Part shown: in pieces, positions 25,251 through 31,893 of the stretch
Layout: every line of letters starts with the position of its first letter
Position numbering within the stretch: position 1 is the first letter of the stretch
Source: Peterkaempfera sp044755465
GTDB taxonomy: Bacteria > Actinomycetota > Actinomycetes > Streptomycetales > Streptomycetaceae
Reading direction: 5' to 3'
Assembly (NCBI RefSeq): GCF_044755465.1
Contig: NZ_JBIVRB010000001.1
Location: forward strand, 434,001 to 498,000
Length of the DNA: 64,000 nt
Made by a program: the position numbers and the translations under genes
The notes under the pieces: model-generated
Told to the model about the DNA's origin: nothing
Database searches by the model: none
The model's input: the letters and a program-made list of their open reading frames with translations, nothing else

Positions 25251-25360
25251 GGACGCCATTGGCAGGTACCCCTTGTACCTGGATAACCACCCTCCGGTAC
25301 CTGCCTCGGCGGCCCCGGATCGTTGGTTGCGCGAACGATACGTCCGAACCGATCGCCGCC
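25251..25360. repeat. left 110-bp direct repeat flanking the island
   Basis: Aligns without gaps to 32631-32740 with about 15-16 mismatches (roughly 86% identity). The right copy includes the promoter region and first ten codons of the MFS gene. In the left copy the start codon position reads GCG instead of GTG (25331-25333), so no gene can start there. Confidence 0.85.
25261..25305. promoter_or_regulatory. operator-like inverted repeat GGCAGGTACC ... GGTACCTGCC
   Basis: Perfect 10-bp arms (25261-25270 and 25296-25305) lie 33 bp upstream of the MmyB-type gene. The right-hand copy of this region (32641-32685) retains only part of the symmetry. Likely the binding site of the regulator. Confidence 0.6.
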
Positions 25361-25424
25361 GGCTTCACCCACCTCGCTAGCCTGCGGAGCCGACGCCGAC
25401 CGCCGGGCCCGAAGCGGTAGACGC

Positions 25425-25450
25425 GTTCCCCGCGCCTGCGGGGGGTGTGG
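25425..25450 (+). repeat. isolated degenerate CRISPR repeat
   Basis: The core TTCCCCGCGCCTGCGGGGG matches the array repeat at 26024 onwards; both ends differ. It stands alone, 570 bp before the array and just inside the island edge. Confidence 0.5.
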
Positions 25451-25467
25451 TGGGGTCTCGGGGCGGC

Positions 25468-25674
25468 TCAGACGGTGCCGAACTCGCCTGCCTTGACTGC
25501 CGCGACGAAGGCGGCGAAACCGGCGGCCCGGAAGACCAGGGCGGGCCCCGCGGGGTCCTTGCTGTCACGGACGGGCACCACACCGGGGAAGTCGGAGGCG
25601 ACTTCGACACAAGAGCCGCCGTTGCCGCTATGGCTGGACTTGAACCAGGAAGCGCCGGACAGGTCAGGAATCAC
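25468..25674 (-). CDS. DUF397 protein
   Basis: 68 residues starting with GTG at 25674. The family signature is intact: WFKSSHSGNGGSCVEVA, VPVRDSKDPAGPAL and FVAAVKAGEFGTV. DUF397 proteins pair with XRE/DUF5753 regulators (WhiJ-like systems that tune development or secondary metabolism in Streptomyces). Here the partner upstream is only a remnant. The gene is nearly identical in its 3' half and downstream flank to the DUF397 gene at 29855. Confidence 0.9.
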   Translation of the reverse strand: MIPDLSGASWFKSSHSGNGGSCVEVASDFPGVVPVRDSKDPAGPALVFRAAGFAAFVAAVKAGEFGTV

Positions 25675-25790
25675 GGAGCAAGCTCCTCACGGGCTTTGTG
25701 GATCAGAGCCAGGGATACCGCCTTGGGCATCGATCGTACTGCTCCCTCTCCCATCCCGTGGCTGTTTGCCGGGAGTGCTCAAGGCGGCCC
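25671..25790 (-). pseudogene. remnant of an XRE/DUF5753 regulator C-terminus
   Basis: The frame ending just at the DUF397 start encodes MPKAVSLALIHKAREELAP, matching the last residues of intact DUF5753 proteins. A second frame slightly upstream gives GWEREQYDR, matching the preceding conserved WER-YDR block. The rest of the gene is gone and a frameshift separates the two blocks. Confidence 0.65.
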
Positions 25791-25899
25791 AGTGCCTGGG
25801 ATTCGGCGTTCCCGGCGGGTCGTAGTTTGCTGATCAGCAGCGGGCGGCAGCGGGGCCTGGCTGCGTGGGTGGGCGCCAACTCCCGATCCTGGTACGGAA

Positions 25900-26023
25900 G
25901 GGGCGTGCGGCGGATAGCCTGGCGTCGTACCGCCTTGCCCTGGATGGTATGCGTTGTATGTCCGACTCGGTGCAAGTGAAGAAAAAGGCATGCCGCCCCG
26001 GAGAAAGCCGCAGGTCAAGAAGT
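25900..26023 (+). promoter_or_regulatory. probable CRISPR leader
   Basis: This is the side opposite the degenerate terminal repeat, so it should be the leader end. It is less G/C-rich than its surroundings and holds GTGAAGAAAAAGGCATG about 45 bp from the first repeat. No promoter boxes could be assigned with confidence. Confidence 0.5.
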
Positions 26024-26660
26024 GTGCTCCCCGCGCCTGCGGGGGTGGTCCCTTCCCGATCGTGGCGGACGATGGCATGCAGCGGTGCTCCCCGCGCCTG
26101 CGGGGGTGGTCCCGCGGTCGCGTGCCACCGCGCCAGGGGATCGGGGTGCTCCCCGCGCCTGCGGGGGTGGTCCCTGCCGCAGCAGCACCGGGGCCACGCC
26201 ATCGACGTGCTCCCCGCGCCTGCGGGGGTGGTCCCAGCGCCCCCTTGGTGACCCCCAGGGCAGCCAGGTGCTCCCCGCGCCTGCGGGGGTGGTCCCACCC
26301 ACCCCAAGCAGGAGACATGTGCCCCCTGGTGCTCCCCGCGCCTGCGGGGGTGGTCCCCCCAGAGCTGGGTACGACGGTTCCGCCGAGAAGTGCTCCCCGC
26401 GCCTGCGGGGGTGGTCCCGAACCCGCCTCTGAGATCCGCCGCGCCGCGAAGTGCTCCCCGCGCCTGCGGGGGTGGTCCCCCGCCGGGAACGGTGCACAGC
26501 GGCCAGGGCCAGTGCTCCCCGCGCCTGCGGGGGTGGTCCGCTGGCGCCGTGGCCGGGGCCGTGGCTGCGCAGGTGCTCCCCGCGCCTGCGGGGGTGGTCC
26601 CACGGTTCACATGACGTTCCCCTCGCCCGCGCGGTGCTCCCCGCGCCTGCGGGGTGGTCC
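26024..26660 (+). CRISPR. type I-E CRISPR array, 11 repeats and 10 spacers, no cas genes in window
   Basis: 29-bp repeats recur with an exact 61-bp period (26024, 26085, 26146, 26207, 26268, 26329, 26390, 26451, 26512, 26573, 26634), so all ten spacers are 32 bp. Repeats open GTGCTCCCCGCG and close GGGGGTGGTCCC. The ninth has a changed last base, and the last lacks one G and ends differently, marking the leader-distal end on the right. Repeat sequence and lengths fit subtype I-E. No Cascade, Cas3 or Cas1-2 gene is in the window, so the array depends on a distant locus or is silent. Confidence 0.97.
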
Positions 26661-26745
26661 GGCCGTCTGCACGCCCTGCCCCGTCCGAGCGGCGTGCGCC
26701 GCCTACGCCCACGGCGACGGACGCACGTGGTAGGAACCCTACGGG

Positions 26746-27120
26746 GTGTACGGCGGCACTACCCCCGGCGACCGCGAACGCGCCCGCCGCGACACCTGCC
26801 GCACCACCACCATCACCCCGGCCCGATGGGAACCGTCCCCTCAGCGGGACACGATCCTCGCCTCCCTCGCCTCCCTCGCCGGCCGCCCCGGCCTCGCCCC
26901 CGGACGCCTCCGCGACGCCACCGCCGACACCGCACTCCTGCACACCCTCGCCACCCACGGGATCGACCGCCGCAGCGCCTCCTGGCAGCTCTCCCGCATC
27001 TGCACACTCCTCGGCGCCGACCGCCGGACCGTCACCGTCCGGCGGCTCCTCGCTGCTGCGGAAAGGGCCGACGCGCTGCCGGGCATCGGGACGCCGGCGC
27101 GCATGGCCACGGCGGCCTGA
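26746..27120 (+). CDS. hypothetical protein directly downstream of the CRISPR array
   Basis: 124 residues from GTG 26746 (AGGA about 10 nt upstream). Codon usage strongly favours G/C in the third position, supporting real coding. It is Arg/Ala/Thr-rich with predicted helices (ILASLASLAGRPGLAPG, WQLSRICTLLGADRRTVTVR), the latter with a helix-turn-helix look. I do not recognise a family and see no Cas motif. Confidence 0.45.
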   Translation: MYGGTTPGDRERARRDTCRTTTITPARWEPSPQRDTILASLASLAGRPGLAPGRLRDATADTALLHTLATHGIDRRSASWQLSRICTLLGADRRTVTVRRLLAAAERADALPGIGTPARMATAA

Positions 27121-27228
27121 CGCGCCCGCACCGCCGGTGCGAAGGGGCCCATCGTCGTGCCCTGGCTGTTTCTCGGACGACCCGCTACGGTCACCCGAGC
27201 CTGATCCACCGTCAGACCGGAGGGCACC

Positions 27229-27429
27229 ATGAAGATCACGTTTCTCGGCACCACATCCGAAGACGGCAACTGCCCGACCCTGTACGAGACCGAGACCGGC
27301 GACATCGTCGTCCAGGGCGACCGCCTCACCGACCCCGAAGCCCTGGACCAGCTGTGCGACGTCAAGGACTCGGAGACGTTCGTGGTCATCCCCCGCGCGC
27401 TGCTGACCCGCTTCGCCCCCAAGGAGTGA
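27229..27429 (+). CDS. small acidic protein, first gene of DUF6879 operon
   Basis: 66 residues (MKITFLGTTSEDGNCPTLYE...), with GGAGGGC 4-5 nt before the ATG. Its stop is one base before the DUF6879 start, so the genes are cotranscribed. It occupies the place of the small partner in this type of three-gene unit (small acidic protein, DUF6879, XRE). Possible antitoxin-like or accessory partner; not known. Confidence 0.75.
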   Translation: MKITFLGTTSEDGNCPTLYETETGDIVVQGDRLTDPEALDQLCDVKDSETFVVIPRALLTRFAPKE

Positions 27430-27430
27430 C

Positions 27431-27967
27431 GTGCCCGACTTCATCCCTGCTGACGCCATCACGGAGTACTTCCGGACTGGCTTCCAGCACACCGCCTGGC
27501 GGCTCGAAGCCCGCCGCGAGTACCAGGTGGACTACGAGAGCGAGCGGTACCGGACATTCCTCCGAGGCGAGGACCCAGGAACGGCCGGACGGGAGGGATG
27601 GCTGAACACCATCCGAGACCTGACCGGCCGAGGTGTCCGAGTAGAGCGCGTTCGCCTGTTCGACCAGCCGCCAAGCGACTACCAGCGGTTCCTCCTGTGG
27701 GGCACCGTGCACACGGTGGCGGCCGGCGAGGACATCCGGTACCTGCCTCGGGCCGAGGCAGAACAGACCGACCTACCCATGGTCGACTTCTGGCTGTTCG
27801 ACTCCCGCACCGTCGGCCGGTTCAACTTCGACGGCGACCGGTCCCTCGGCATGGAGCTGACCGACGACCCGGCAGAGGTACTGCGCGCCTGCCAAGTCCG
27901 CGACGCCGCCTGGCACTACGCCATCCCGTACGCCGACTTCCGGACACGGGTACCGTCGCCCGTGTGA
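27431..27967 (+). CDS. DUF6879 family protein
   Basis: 178 residues from GTG 27431. The conserved parts are FRTGFQHTAWRLEARREYQV, GVRVERVRLFDQPPSDYQRF and a C-terminal FDGDRSLGMELTDDPAEVLR. The family is confined mainly to actinomycetes and occurs beside XRE/DUF5753 regulators, in place of DUF397. Its biochemical role is unknown. The end overlaps the next gene by GTGA, indicating coupled translation. Confidence 0.85.
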   Translation: MPDFIPADAITEYFRTGFQHTAWRLEARREYQVDYESERYRTFLRGEDPGTAGREGWLNTIRDLTGRGVRVERVRLFDQPPSDYQRFLLWGTVHTVAAGEDIRYLPRAEAEQTDLPMVDFWLFDSRTVGRFNFDGDRSLGMELTDDPAEVLRACQVRDAAWHYAIPYADFRTRVPSPV

Positions 27968-28806
27968 CCACCGACTTCCAGCGAGCCCGGGAGGCCCTCG
28001 GTGCGCGGCTGCGCGAGCTGCGCACCGAGGCCGGGTTCAGCGGCCGGGAGATGGCCCGCCGCCTCGAATGGCCGCCATCGAAGGTATCGAAGCTGGAGAC
28101 CGGCAAGCAGACACCTACGCTCCAAGACCTGGAGACATGGGCGCACAGTGCGCAACAACCGCAGGCGGCATCCGAGCTGAAGGGACGCCTGCGCGGGCTG
28201 GAGACCAGCTACCGGTCATGGCGGCGCCAGCTCACCACAGGACATCGGGGGCGGCAAGACGAGGCACTGGCACAGCAGCGTGCCACGAAAACGATCCGGG
28301 CGTACGAGTCATCCGTGATCCCCGGCCTCTTCCAAACACCGGACTATGCCCGGCACCTGCTCATCCACAATGCCGACCTGCGCAACACTCCGCGAGACAC
28401 CGAAGCTGCGGTGCGGGCCAGAATGAAGCGCCAGCAAGTGCTCTACGAGCCCGGCCGGAAGTTCCACGCCCTCCTATGGGAGGGGGCACTGAGAGTTCTC
28501 ACCTGCCCGCCCGACGTCATGGCCGGCCAGCTGGACCGGCTCACCGGAATCATCGGACTGAGCACCGTGACCCTCGGCATCGTGCCCCTCGGCGCCCCGA
28601 TGACAGTGACCCCACGGCACGGTTTCTGGATCTATGACGAGCGCCTGGTGATCGTTGAGACGATCAACGCTGAGATGTGGCTGGACGACACGGACGACAT
28701 CGCGCTGTACGGGCGAGTCTGGGATCGGCTGGACCGGGCAGCGGTGTACGGGCGCGGAGCCCACCGGCTCATCGCGGTGGCGAGGGCAGCCCTGGAGGCG
28801 ATGTAA
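27964..28806 (+). CDS. XRE/DUF5753 regulator (WhiJ-like), DUF6879-linked
   Basis: 280 residues. The HTH lies at about 8-65 (LGARLRELRTEAGFSGREMA, WPPSKVSKLETGKQTPT). The DUF5753 domain follows (YESSVIPGLFQTPDYARHLL, TVTLGIVPLGAPM, ending GAHRLIAVARAALEAM). It overlaps the DUF6879 stop by four bases. Such regulators act with small partners to control development genes. This is the intact DUF6879 version of the unit. Confidence 0.92.
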   Translation: MTTDFQRAREALGARLRELRTEAGFSGREMARRLEWPPSKVSKLETGKQTPTLQDLETWAHSAQQPQAASELKGRLRGLETSYRSWRRQLTTGHRGRQDEALAQQRATKTIRAYESSVIPGLFQTPDYARHLLIHNADLRNTPRDTEAAVRARMKRQQVLYEPGRKFHALLWEGALRVLTCPPDVMAGQLDRLTGIIGLSTVTLGIVPLGAPMTVTPRHGFWIYDERLVIVETINAEMWLDDTDDIALYGRVWDRLDRAAVYGRGAHRLIAVARAALEAM

Positions 28807-28892
28807 GGAATCGGGGGAAGCGCCGCCCTGGGTATTCGAAATTCGGAGAAGCACCCCCCATTTCGAGAAGCATGTCGCCCTACGGTCCCGGT

Positions 28893-29105
28893 ATGGCCGT
28901 CCTCTCGCCCCCCTCGCCGCCCCGGCCCGTTCTCGGGCTGCCGGTCGACGCGTCCACCCTGGCGCGCCTCCACGGCGCCGCCTGCATCGTCTGCGGCGAC
29001 CGGTCCGGGCCACTCGCCCCGGCCGGATACGTCTACACCGGCTCCGGCTCCGGCCGGCTCGGCTGGGCCGTCGTCGCCTGCCCCCGCCACCGGGACGCGC
29101 GGTGA
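28893..29105 (+). CDS. small CxxC protein
   Basis: 70 residues from ATG 28893; ATG 28872 with GAGAAG upstream is an alternative. One Cys pair (AACIVCGDRSGPLAPAGYVY) and a later ACPRHR give C-x2-C...C-x2-H, a likely zinc ribbon. Similar small proteins occur beside WhiJ-like regulators. Its 3' end is antisense to, and just clear of, the recombinase remnant. Confidence 0.65.
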   Translation: MAVLSPPSPPRPVLGLPVDASTLARLHGAACIVCGDRSGPLAPAGYVYTGSGSGRLGWAVVACPRHRDAR

Positions 29106-29113
29106 GCGCCCCC

Positions 29114-29302
29114 AGCCCCGGGGATGTGCTCGTAGTGGTCGCGCCACTTCGCGCAGTGGGCGCGGTTGGGGCAGTGGATGTCCCGCTTGTGGACGTGGAG
29201 GTACCCGGCGCCGAACCCGCCGTCGAGTGTGCGCCGCAGGCCGGTATGGGACCACGGCCGGCCGTGGGCATTGAGGTGTCCGCCGCCGTTCAGTTCGGCG
29301 GC
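29114..29302 (-). pseudogene. internal fragment of a large serine recombinase (integrase)
   Basis: About 60 residues read LNAHGRPWSHTGLRRTLDGG, then FGAGYLHVHKRDIHCPNRAH and ending YEHIPGA. This is the recombinase-domain/zinc-ribbon segment of phiC31-class integrases: W-S-H-T-x-L-R-R, a GFGAG(Y/L) turn, and a zinc ribbon ending in PGAHEP. No catalytic resolvase domain or C-terminus is present. The fragment abuts an isolated CRISPR repeat and is flanked by regulators. It suggests past integrase-driven acquisition of this island. Confidence 0.6.
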
Positions 29303-29327
29303 AAGAACAGCGAACCCGCGACCGTCC

Positions 29328-29356
29328 AGGTGCTCCCCGCGCCTGCGGGGATGATC
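29328..29356 (+). repeat. isolated CRISPR repeat
   Basis: 29 bp with about 26 matches to the array repeat (GTGCTCCCCGCGCCTGCGGGG followed by ATGATCCA). Same orientation as the array, 2.7 kb downstream of its end. No second repeat is found at a 61-bp distance on either side. Confidence 0.75.
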
Positions 29357-29463
29357 CAAAGCAGTAGTGGATGCCGGCTTATCCGCTCATGCTTCCGGGT
29401 GTGTGGCGGTGGGGGAAGGGGAGCCCCACCACGCTGGGGGGCATGGTGGGGGTGGGGTGGGGT

Positions 29464-29673
29464 TTAGAGGGTGCCGAATTCGCCAGCCTTGATGCTGGTG
29501 ATGAAGGAGGCGAAGGAGGGGGTGGGGAAGTTCAGGACCGGGCCGTTCGGGTCCTTGGAGTCACGGACGGGGACCACACCGCTTGTGGCGATGAGGTTGG
29601 CGGCGACCTCAACGCAGTTGCCGCCGTTGTCGCTGTAGGAGGACGTGAACCAACGGGGGGACTCGGTCGTCAC
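29464..29673 (-). CDS. DUF397 protein
   Basis: 69 residues from GTG 29673: WFTSSYSDNGGNCVEVAAN, VPVRDSKDPNGPVLNF, ending ITSIKAGEFGTL. The start overlaps the stop of a truncated XRE/DUF5753 remnant (GTGA), as in an intact pair. It differs clearly from the other two DUF397 genes of the island, so it is a separate lineage. Confidence 0.88.
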   Translation of the reverse strand: MTTESPRWFTSSYSDNGGNCVEVAANLIATSGVVPVRDSKDPNGPVLNFPTPSFASFITSIKAGEFGTL

Positions 29674-29775
29674 GGGGTGCCCTTTCGCGACTGGCGGATC
29701 ATGGCCACGGAAGCCGCCTGCGACAGCGCTTCGGCCTGTAGCTGATGGTAGGCGGTCAGCATGGGCAGTAGCGCG
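29670..29775 (-). pseudogene. remnant of a second XRE/DUF5753 regulator C-terminus
   Basis: The frame ending at 29670 gives LQAEALSQAASVAMIRQSRK, equivalent to LQVEALSMTASLALIRDVRK in the intact gene at 30064. Upstream of about 29775 homology stops and a hairpin begins. Only the last 30 or so codons survive. Confidence 0.7.
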
Positions 29776-29793
29776 CGTCGCGTGAGACGGCAA

Positions 29794-29829
29794 GAGACCC
29801 CACCACGTAGCCCGCTGTGGTGGGGTCTC
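29794..29829. terminator. hairpin GAGACCCCACCAC / GTGGTGGGGTCTC
   Basis: Perfect 13-bp arms around a 10-nt loop, just downstream of the DUF397 gene at 29855. The right arm and its flank also occur beside the DUF397 gene at 25468, but there without the left arm. Confidence 0.7.
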
Positions 29830-29854
29830 CGGGGAGCGCACTCGGGGCGCAGCA

Positions 29855-30067
29855 TCAGACGGAGCCGAACTCGCCTGCCTTGACTGCCGCGACGAAGGCG
29901 GCGAAACCGGCGGCCGGGAAGACCAGGGCGGGCCCCGCGGGGTCCTTGCTGTCACGGACGGGGACGACGCCGGGGAAGTCGGGAGCTACCTCAACGCACG
30001 AACCGCCGTTCTGGCTGTGGCTCGACTTGAACCACGAAGCAGCGGTCAAATCCAGGGGGTTGGTCAT
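29855..30067 (-). CDS. DUF397 protein, partner of the regulator at 30064
   Basis: 70 residues from ATG 30067: WFKSSHSQNGGSCVEVAPD, VPVRDSKDPAGPALVF, ending FVAAVKAGEFGSV. Start and regulator stop overlap as ATGA. Near-identity at DNA level with the DUF397 gene at 25468 points to a recent copy within the island. Confidence 0.92.
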   Translation of the reverse strand: MTNPLDLTAASWFKSSHSQNGGSCVEVAPDFPGVVPVRDSKDPAGPALVFPAAGFAAFVAAVKAGEFGSV

Positions 30068-30888
30068 GCCAGGTCCTTTCGCACATCGCGGATCAGGGCC
30101 AAAGACGCGGTCATCGACAGCGCCTCTACCTGTAGTCGATCGTAGGTCCTTTCCCAACTGGTCACCGTCTCCGCGTCTCGGATCACGAACCCTCGCTCAG
30201 CTGACTCGGTGTAGCCCGCGACCGACCGATCCGGGAAGGTCAGAAGTGTGATGAAGCCGCTGAACGGGATCGGTTCGGTCAGGGTGAAGGGTGCGATCTG
30301 CAGAACTACGTGCGGGCGCTCCGCCATCTGTGCCAGGTGGTCCAGCTGAGCTGCCATAACCGCAGCACCGCCGGTCGCCCGCCGTATCCCGCTCTCATCA
30401 AGCACGACGTGGACCAAGGGCGGAGCTGAGCGCGCATGGAGTCGTTGCCGAGCTGCCAGGAACGTCAGTCGTTCGTCGGCTTGTTCCTGAGTGATCGCGC
30501 CCCGCTTGACGCCCGCCGCCGCATGGGCCGCCGCGTACCCCGGAGTCTGTAGCAGCCCTGGAATGACGCTCGGCTCAAAGACACGGATTTCTGCTGCTCG
30601 GGCCTCTTGAGCAGCGTGCTCGGGGAAGCCCGGTAGTGCCGACCGCTTCACCCCCCACCACATCAGTTCAAGCGTCTGTCCGGGACCCAATGCCCTGTCA
30701 GCAGCTCTGGCGAACTTGAGGGTGGGGGATTTGCGCGCGACTTCTACCGCCGAGATGTACGTCCCGGAGTACTCCATCCGTGCGGCGAGTTCATCTTGCG
30801 TCAGACCGGCAGCCTCTCGTGAGCTGCGTAGTTGCGAGCCGAAGGCATCGCGGGGGGACCGCGCTGGGTCAAGTTTCTTGCGGTTCAT
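30064..30888 (-). CDS. XRE/DUF5753 regulator (WhiJ-like)
   Basis: 274 residues from ATG 30888. The HTH spans about residues 15-70 (LRSSREAAGLTQDELAARME, YSGTYISAVEVARKSPTL). The DUF5753 domain follows with FEPSVIPGLLQTPGYAAAHA and WERTYDRLQVEALSMTASLA. It is the intact partner of DUF397 at 29855 and divergent from the four-gene cassette at 30995; the 106-bp gap between should hold both promoters. Confidence 0.93.
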   Translation of the reverse strand: MNRKKLDPARSPRDAFGSQLRSSREAAGLTQDELAARMEYSGTYISAVEVARKSPTLKFARAADRALGPGQTLELMWWGVKRSALPGFPEHAAQEARAAEIRVFEPSVIPGLLQTPGYAAAHAAAGVKRGAITQEQADERLTFLAARQRLHARSAPPLVHVVLDESGIRRATGGAAVMAAQLDHLAQMAERPHVVLQIAPFTLTEPIPFSGFITLLTFPDRSVAGYTESAERGFVIRDAETVTSWERTYDRLQVEALSMTASLALIRDVRKDLA

Positions 30889-30994
30889 GGCGCCCTCTCA
30901 ACTGCACTTGCGCCCCAGTCAGGTTGAACGGTTCCCGACTCTAGGGGAAAGTTACGCCCCCCGGTAGTGGAATGACTACAGAGAGGAGCGAACC

Positions 30995-31315
30995 GTGTCC
31001 CGGAAGCGCAGTACGCCCCAGTACGCGGCCGCCTTGTACGTCCCGCAGCCCGGTGAACTGGTCACCGATACCGCCCACCACGATGTGCGGGGTGTGTACA
31101 TGGCCACGGAGGGCAGCACGGTCTTCTTGCGGCCCGAGGGCGGCGGCATCGAGTGGACGACCCGGTCGACGGACATCAAGCCTGTGGACTGCCAGGCGGG
31201 TTCGGCCCGCAAGGCTGAGCAGCGGGCGTCCCGGGTGGGGGCGGAGAGGTTGAGTGAACGGCTGGCTCCCGAGGTGGCGCGGCTGAACGCCTGGAGCCGG
31301 GGTGCGGGCCGGTGA
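30995..31315 (+). CDS. hypothetical protein, first gene of four-gene cassette
   Basis: 106 residues from GTG 30995 with AGGAG 7 nt upstream. The N-terminal half resembles a small beta fold (LVTDTAHHDVRGVYMATEGS, VFLRPEGGGIEWT). The C-terminal half is Arg/Ala-rich and helical. Divergent from the WhiJ-like regulator, so probably its target. No named family recognised. Confidence 0.65.
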   Translation: MSRKRSTPQYAAALYVPQPGELVTDTAHHDVRGVYMATEGSTVFLRPEGGGIEWTTRSTDIKPVDCQAGSARKAEQRASRVGAERLSERLAPEVARLNAWSRGAGR

Positions 31316-31330
31316 GGGGGTAGGGCGCCG

Positions 31331-31588
31331 GTGGAAGACGCCGATCCCTGGGTGTGGGGCCCCTGCTGGGGGTGGTGCGGGTCGCCGTGGGTCCGGGTGC
31401 TGTGGGTCGGTCCCGCGCAGACCGCCGGCCGCGTCACGGCGGACATGTACTGGTGCGGCCCCTGCATCAGCGTGCTGCACGACCGGATCGTGCACAACGC
31501 CCGGGGTACCCGCCCCGCCCCCGCACCGCAGCCCAAGGCCGCCGGTCCCCGCCACCGGCGCCCCCGCCGAGTACGCCGGTACGTGTAA
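31331..31588 (+). CDS. small Cys/Trp-rich protein, second gene of cassette
   Basis: 85 residues from GTG 31331. The N-terminus is unusually Trp/Cys-rich (PWVWGPCWGWCGSPW) with a later YWCGPC; four Cys suggest one zinc site. The tail is basic (RRPRRVRRYV), suggesting nucleic-acid binding. It starts 15 bp after the preceding stop. Function unknown. Confidence 0.6.
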   Translation: MEDADPWVWGPCWGWCGSPWVRVLWVGPAQTAGRVTADMYWCGPCISVLHDRIVHNARGTRPAPAPQPKAAGPRHRRPRRVRRYV

Positions 31589-31599
31589 GGAGACGCCCC

Positions 31600-31875
31600 G
31601 TGCACCGCACGCGTGAGCAGCCCGTTCCCTGCCCGGCGGTCGCCTACGGCTTCGCCAGCCCCGGGGACGTCCCGACCGGGGCCGTGGTCTACGACCGGGA
31701 GTTCGACGGGCCCGGCGTCGTCCGGGCCGTCCACGGCGCCCACGTCGAACTCGGCCGCCCCACCGGATACACCTGGTCCACCCACTACCGCAGGCTCCGC
31801 AGGGGCTCCGCCTGGGACCGCCAGCAGCTCAGAGCACTCGCCCGACTCCACCGCCAACGCCAGGCCACCACCTGA
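31600..31875 (+). CDS. small basic protein, third gene of cassette
   Basis: 91 residues from GTG 31600 with AGGAGA about 6 nt upstream. The middle (VVYDREFDGPGVVRAVHGAH) looks like a short SH3/KOW-type barrel; the tail is Arg/Leu-rich helical. It is 11 bp after the previous gene. No named family recognised. Confidence 0.6.
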   Translation: MHRTREQPVPCPAVAYGFASPGDVPTGAVVYDREFDGPGVVRAVHGAHVELGRPTGYTWSTHYRRLRRGSAWDRQQLRALARLHRQRQATT

Positions 31876-31893
31876 CCCCCGGGAGCACCACCC

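Noticed and set aside
26053..26633. Self-targeting spacers against genes in this window
   Set aside because: Scanning the ten spacers by eye gave no match in the window; a proper search is needed to exclude targets elsewhere.
25834..27492. Long frames through the CRISPR array on both strands with repeating PRRRGEH or PRACGGG
   Set aside because: The repeating peptides are simply translations of the CRISPR repeats.
29033..29359. 108-codon minus-strand frame as an intact gene
   Set aside because: Its first residues translate an orphan CRISPR repeat and its end is antisense to the CxxC gene; only the internal recombinase-like part is meaningful.
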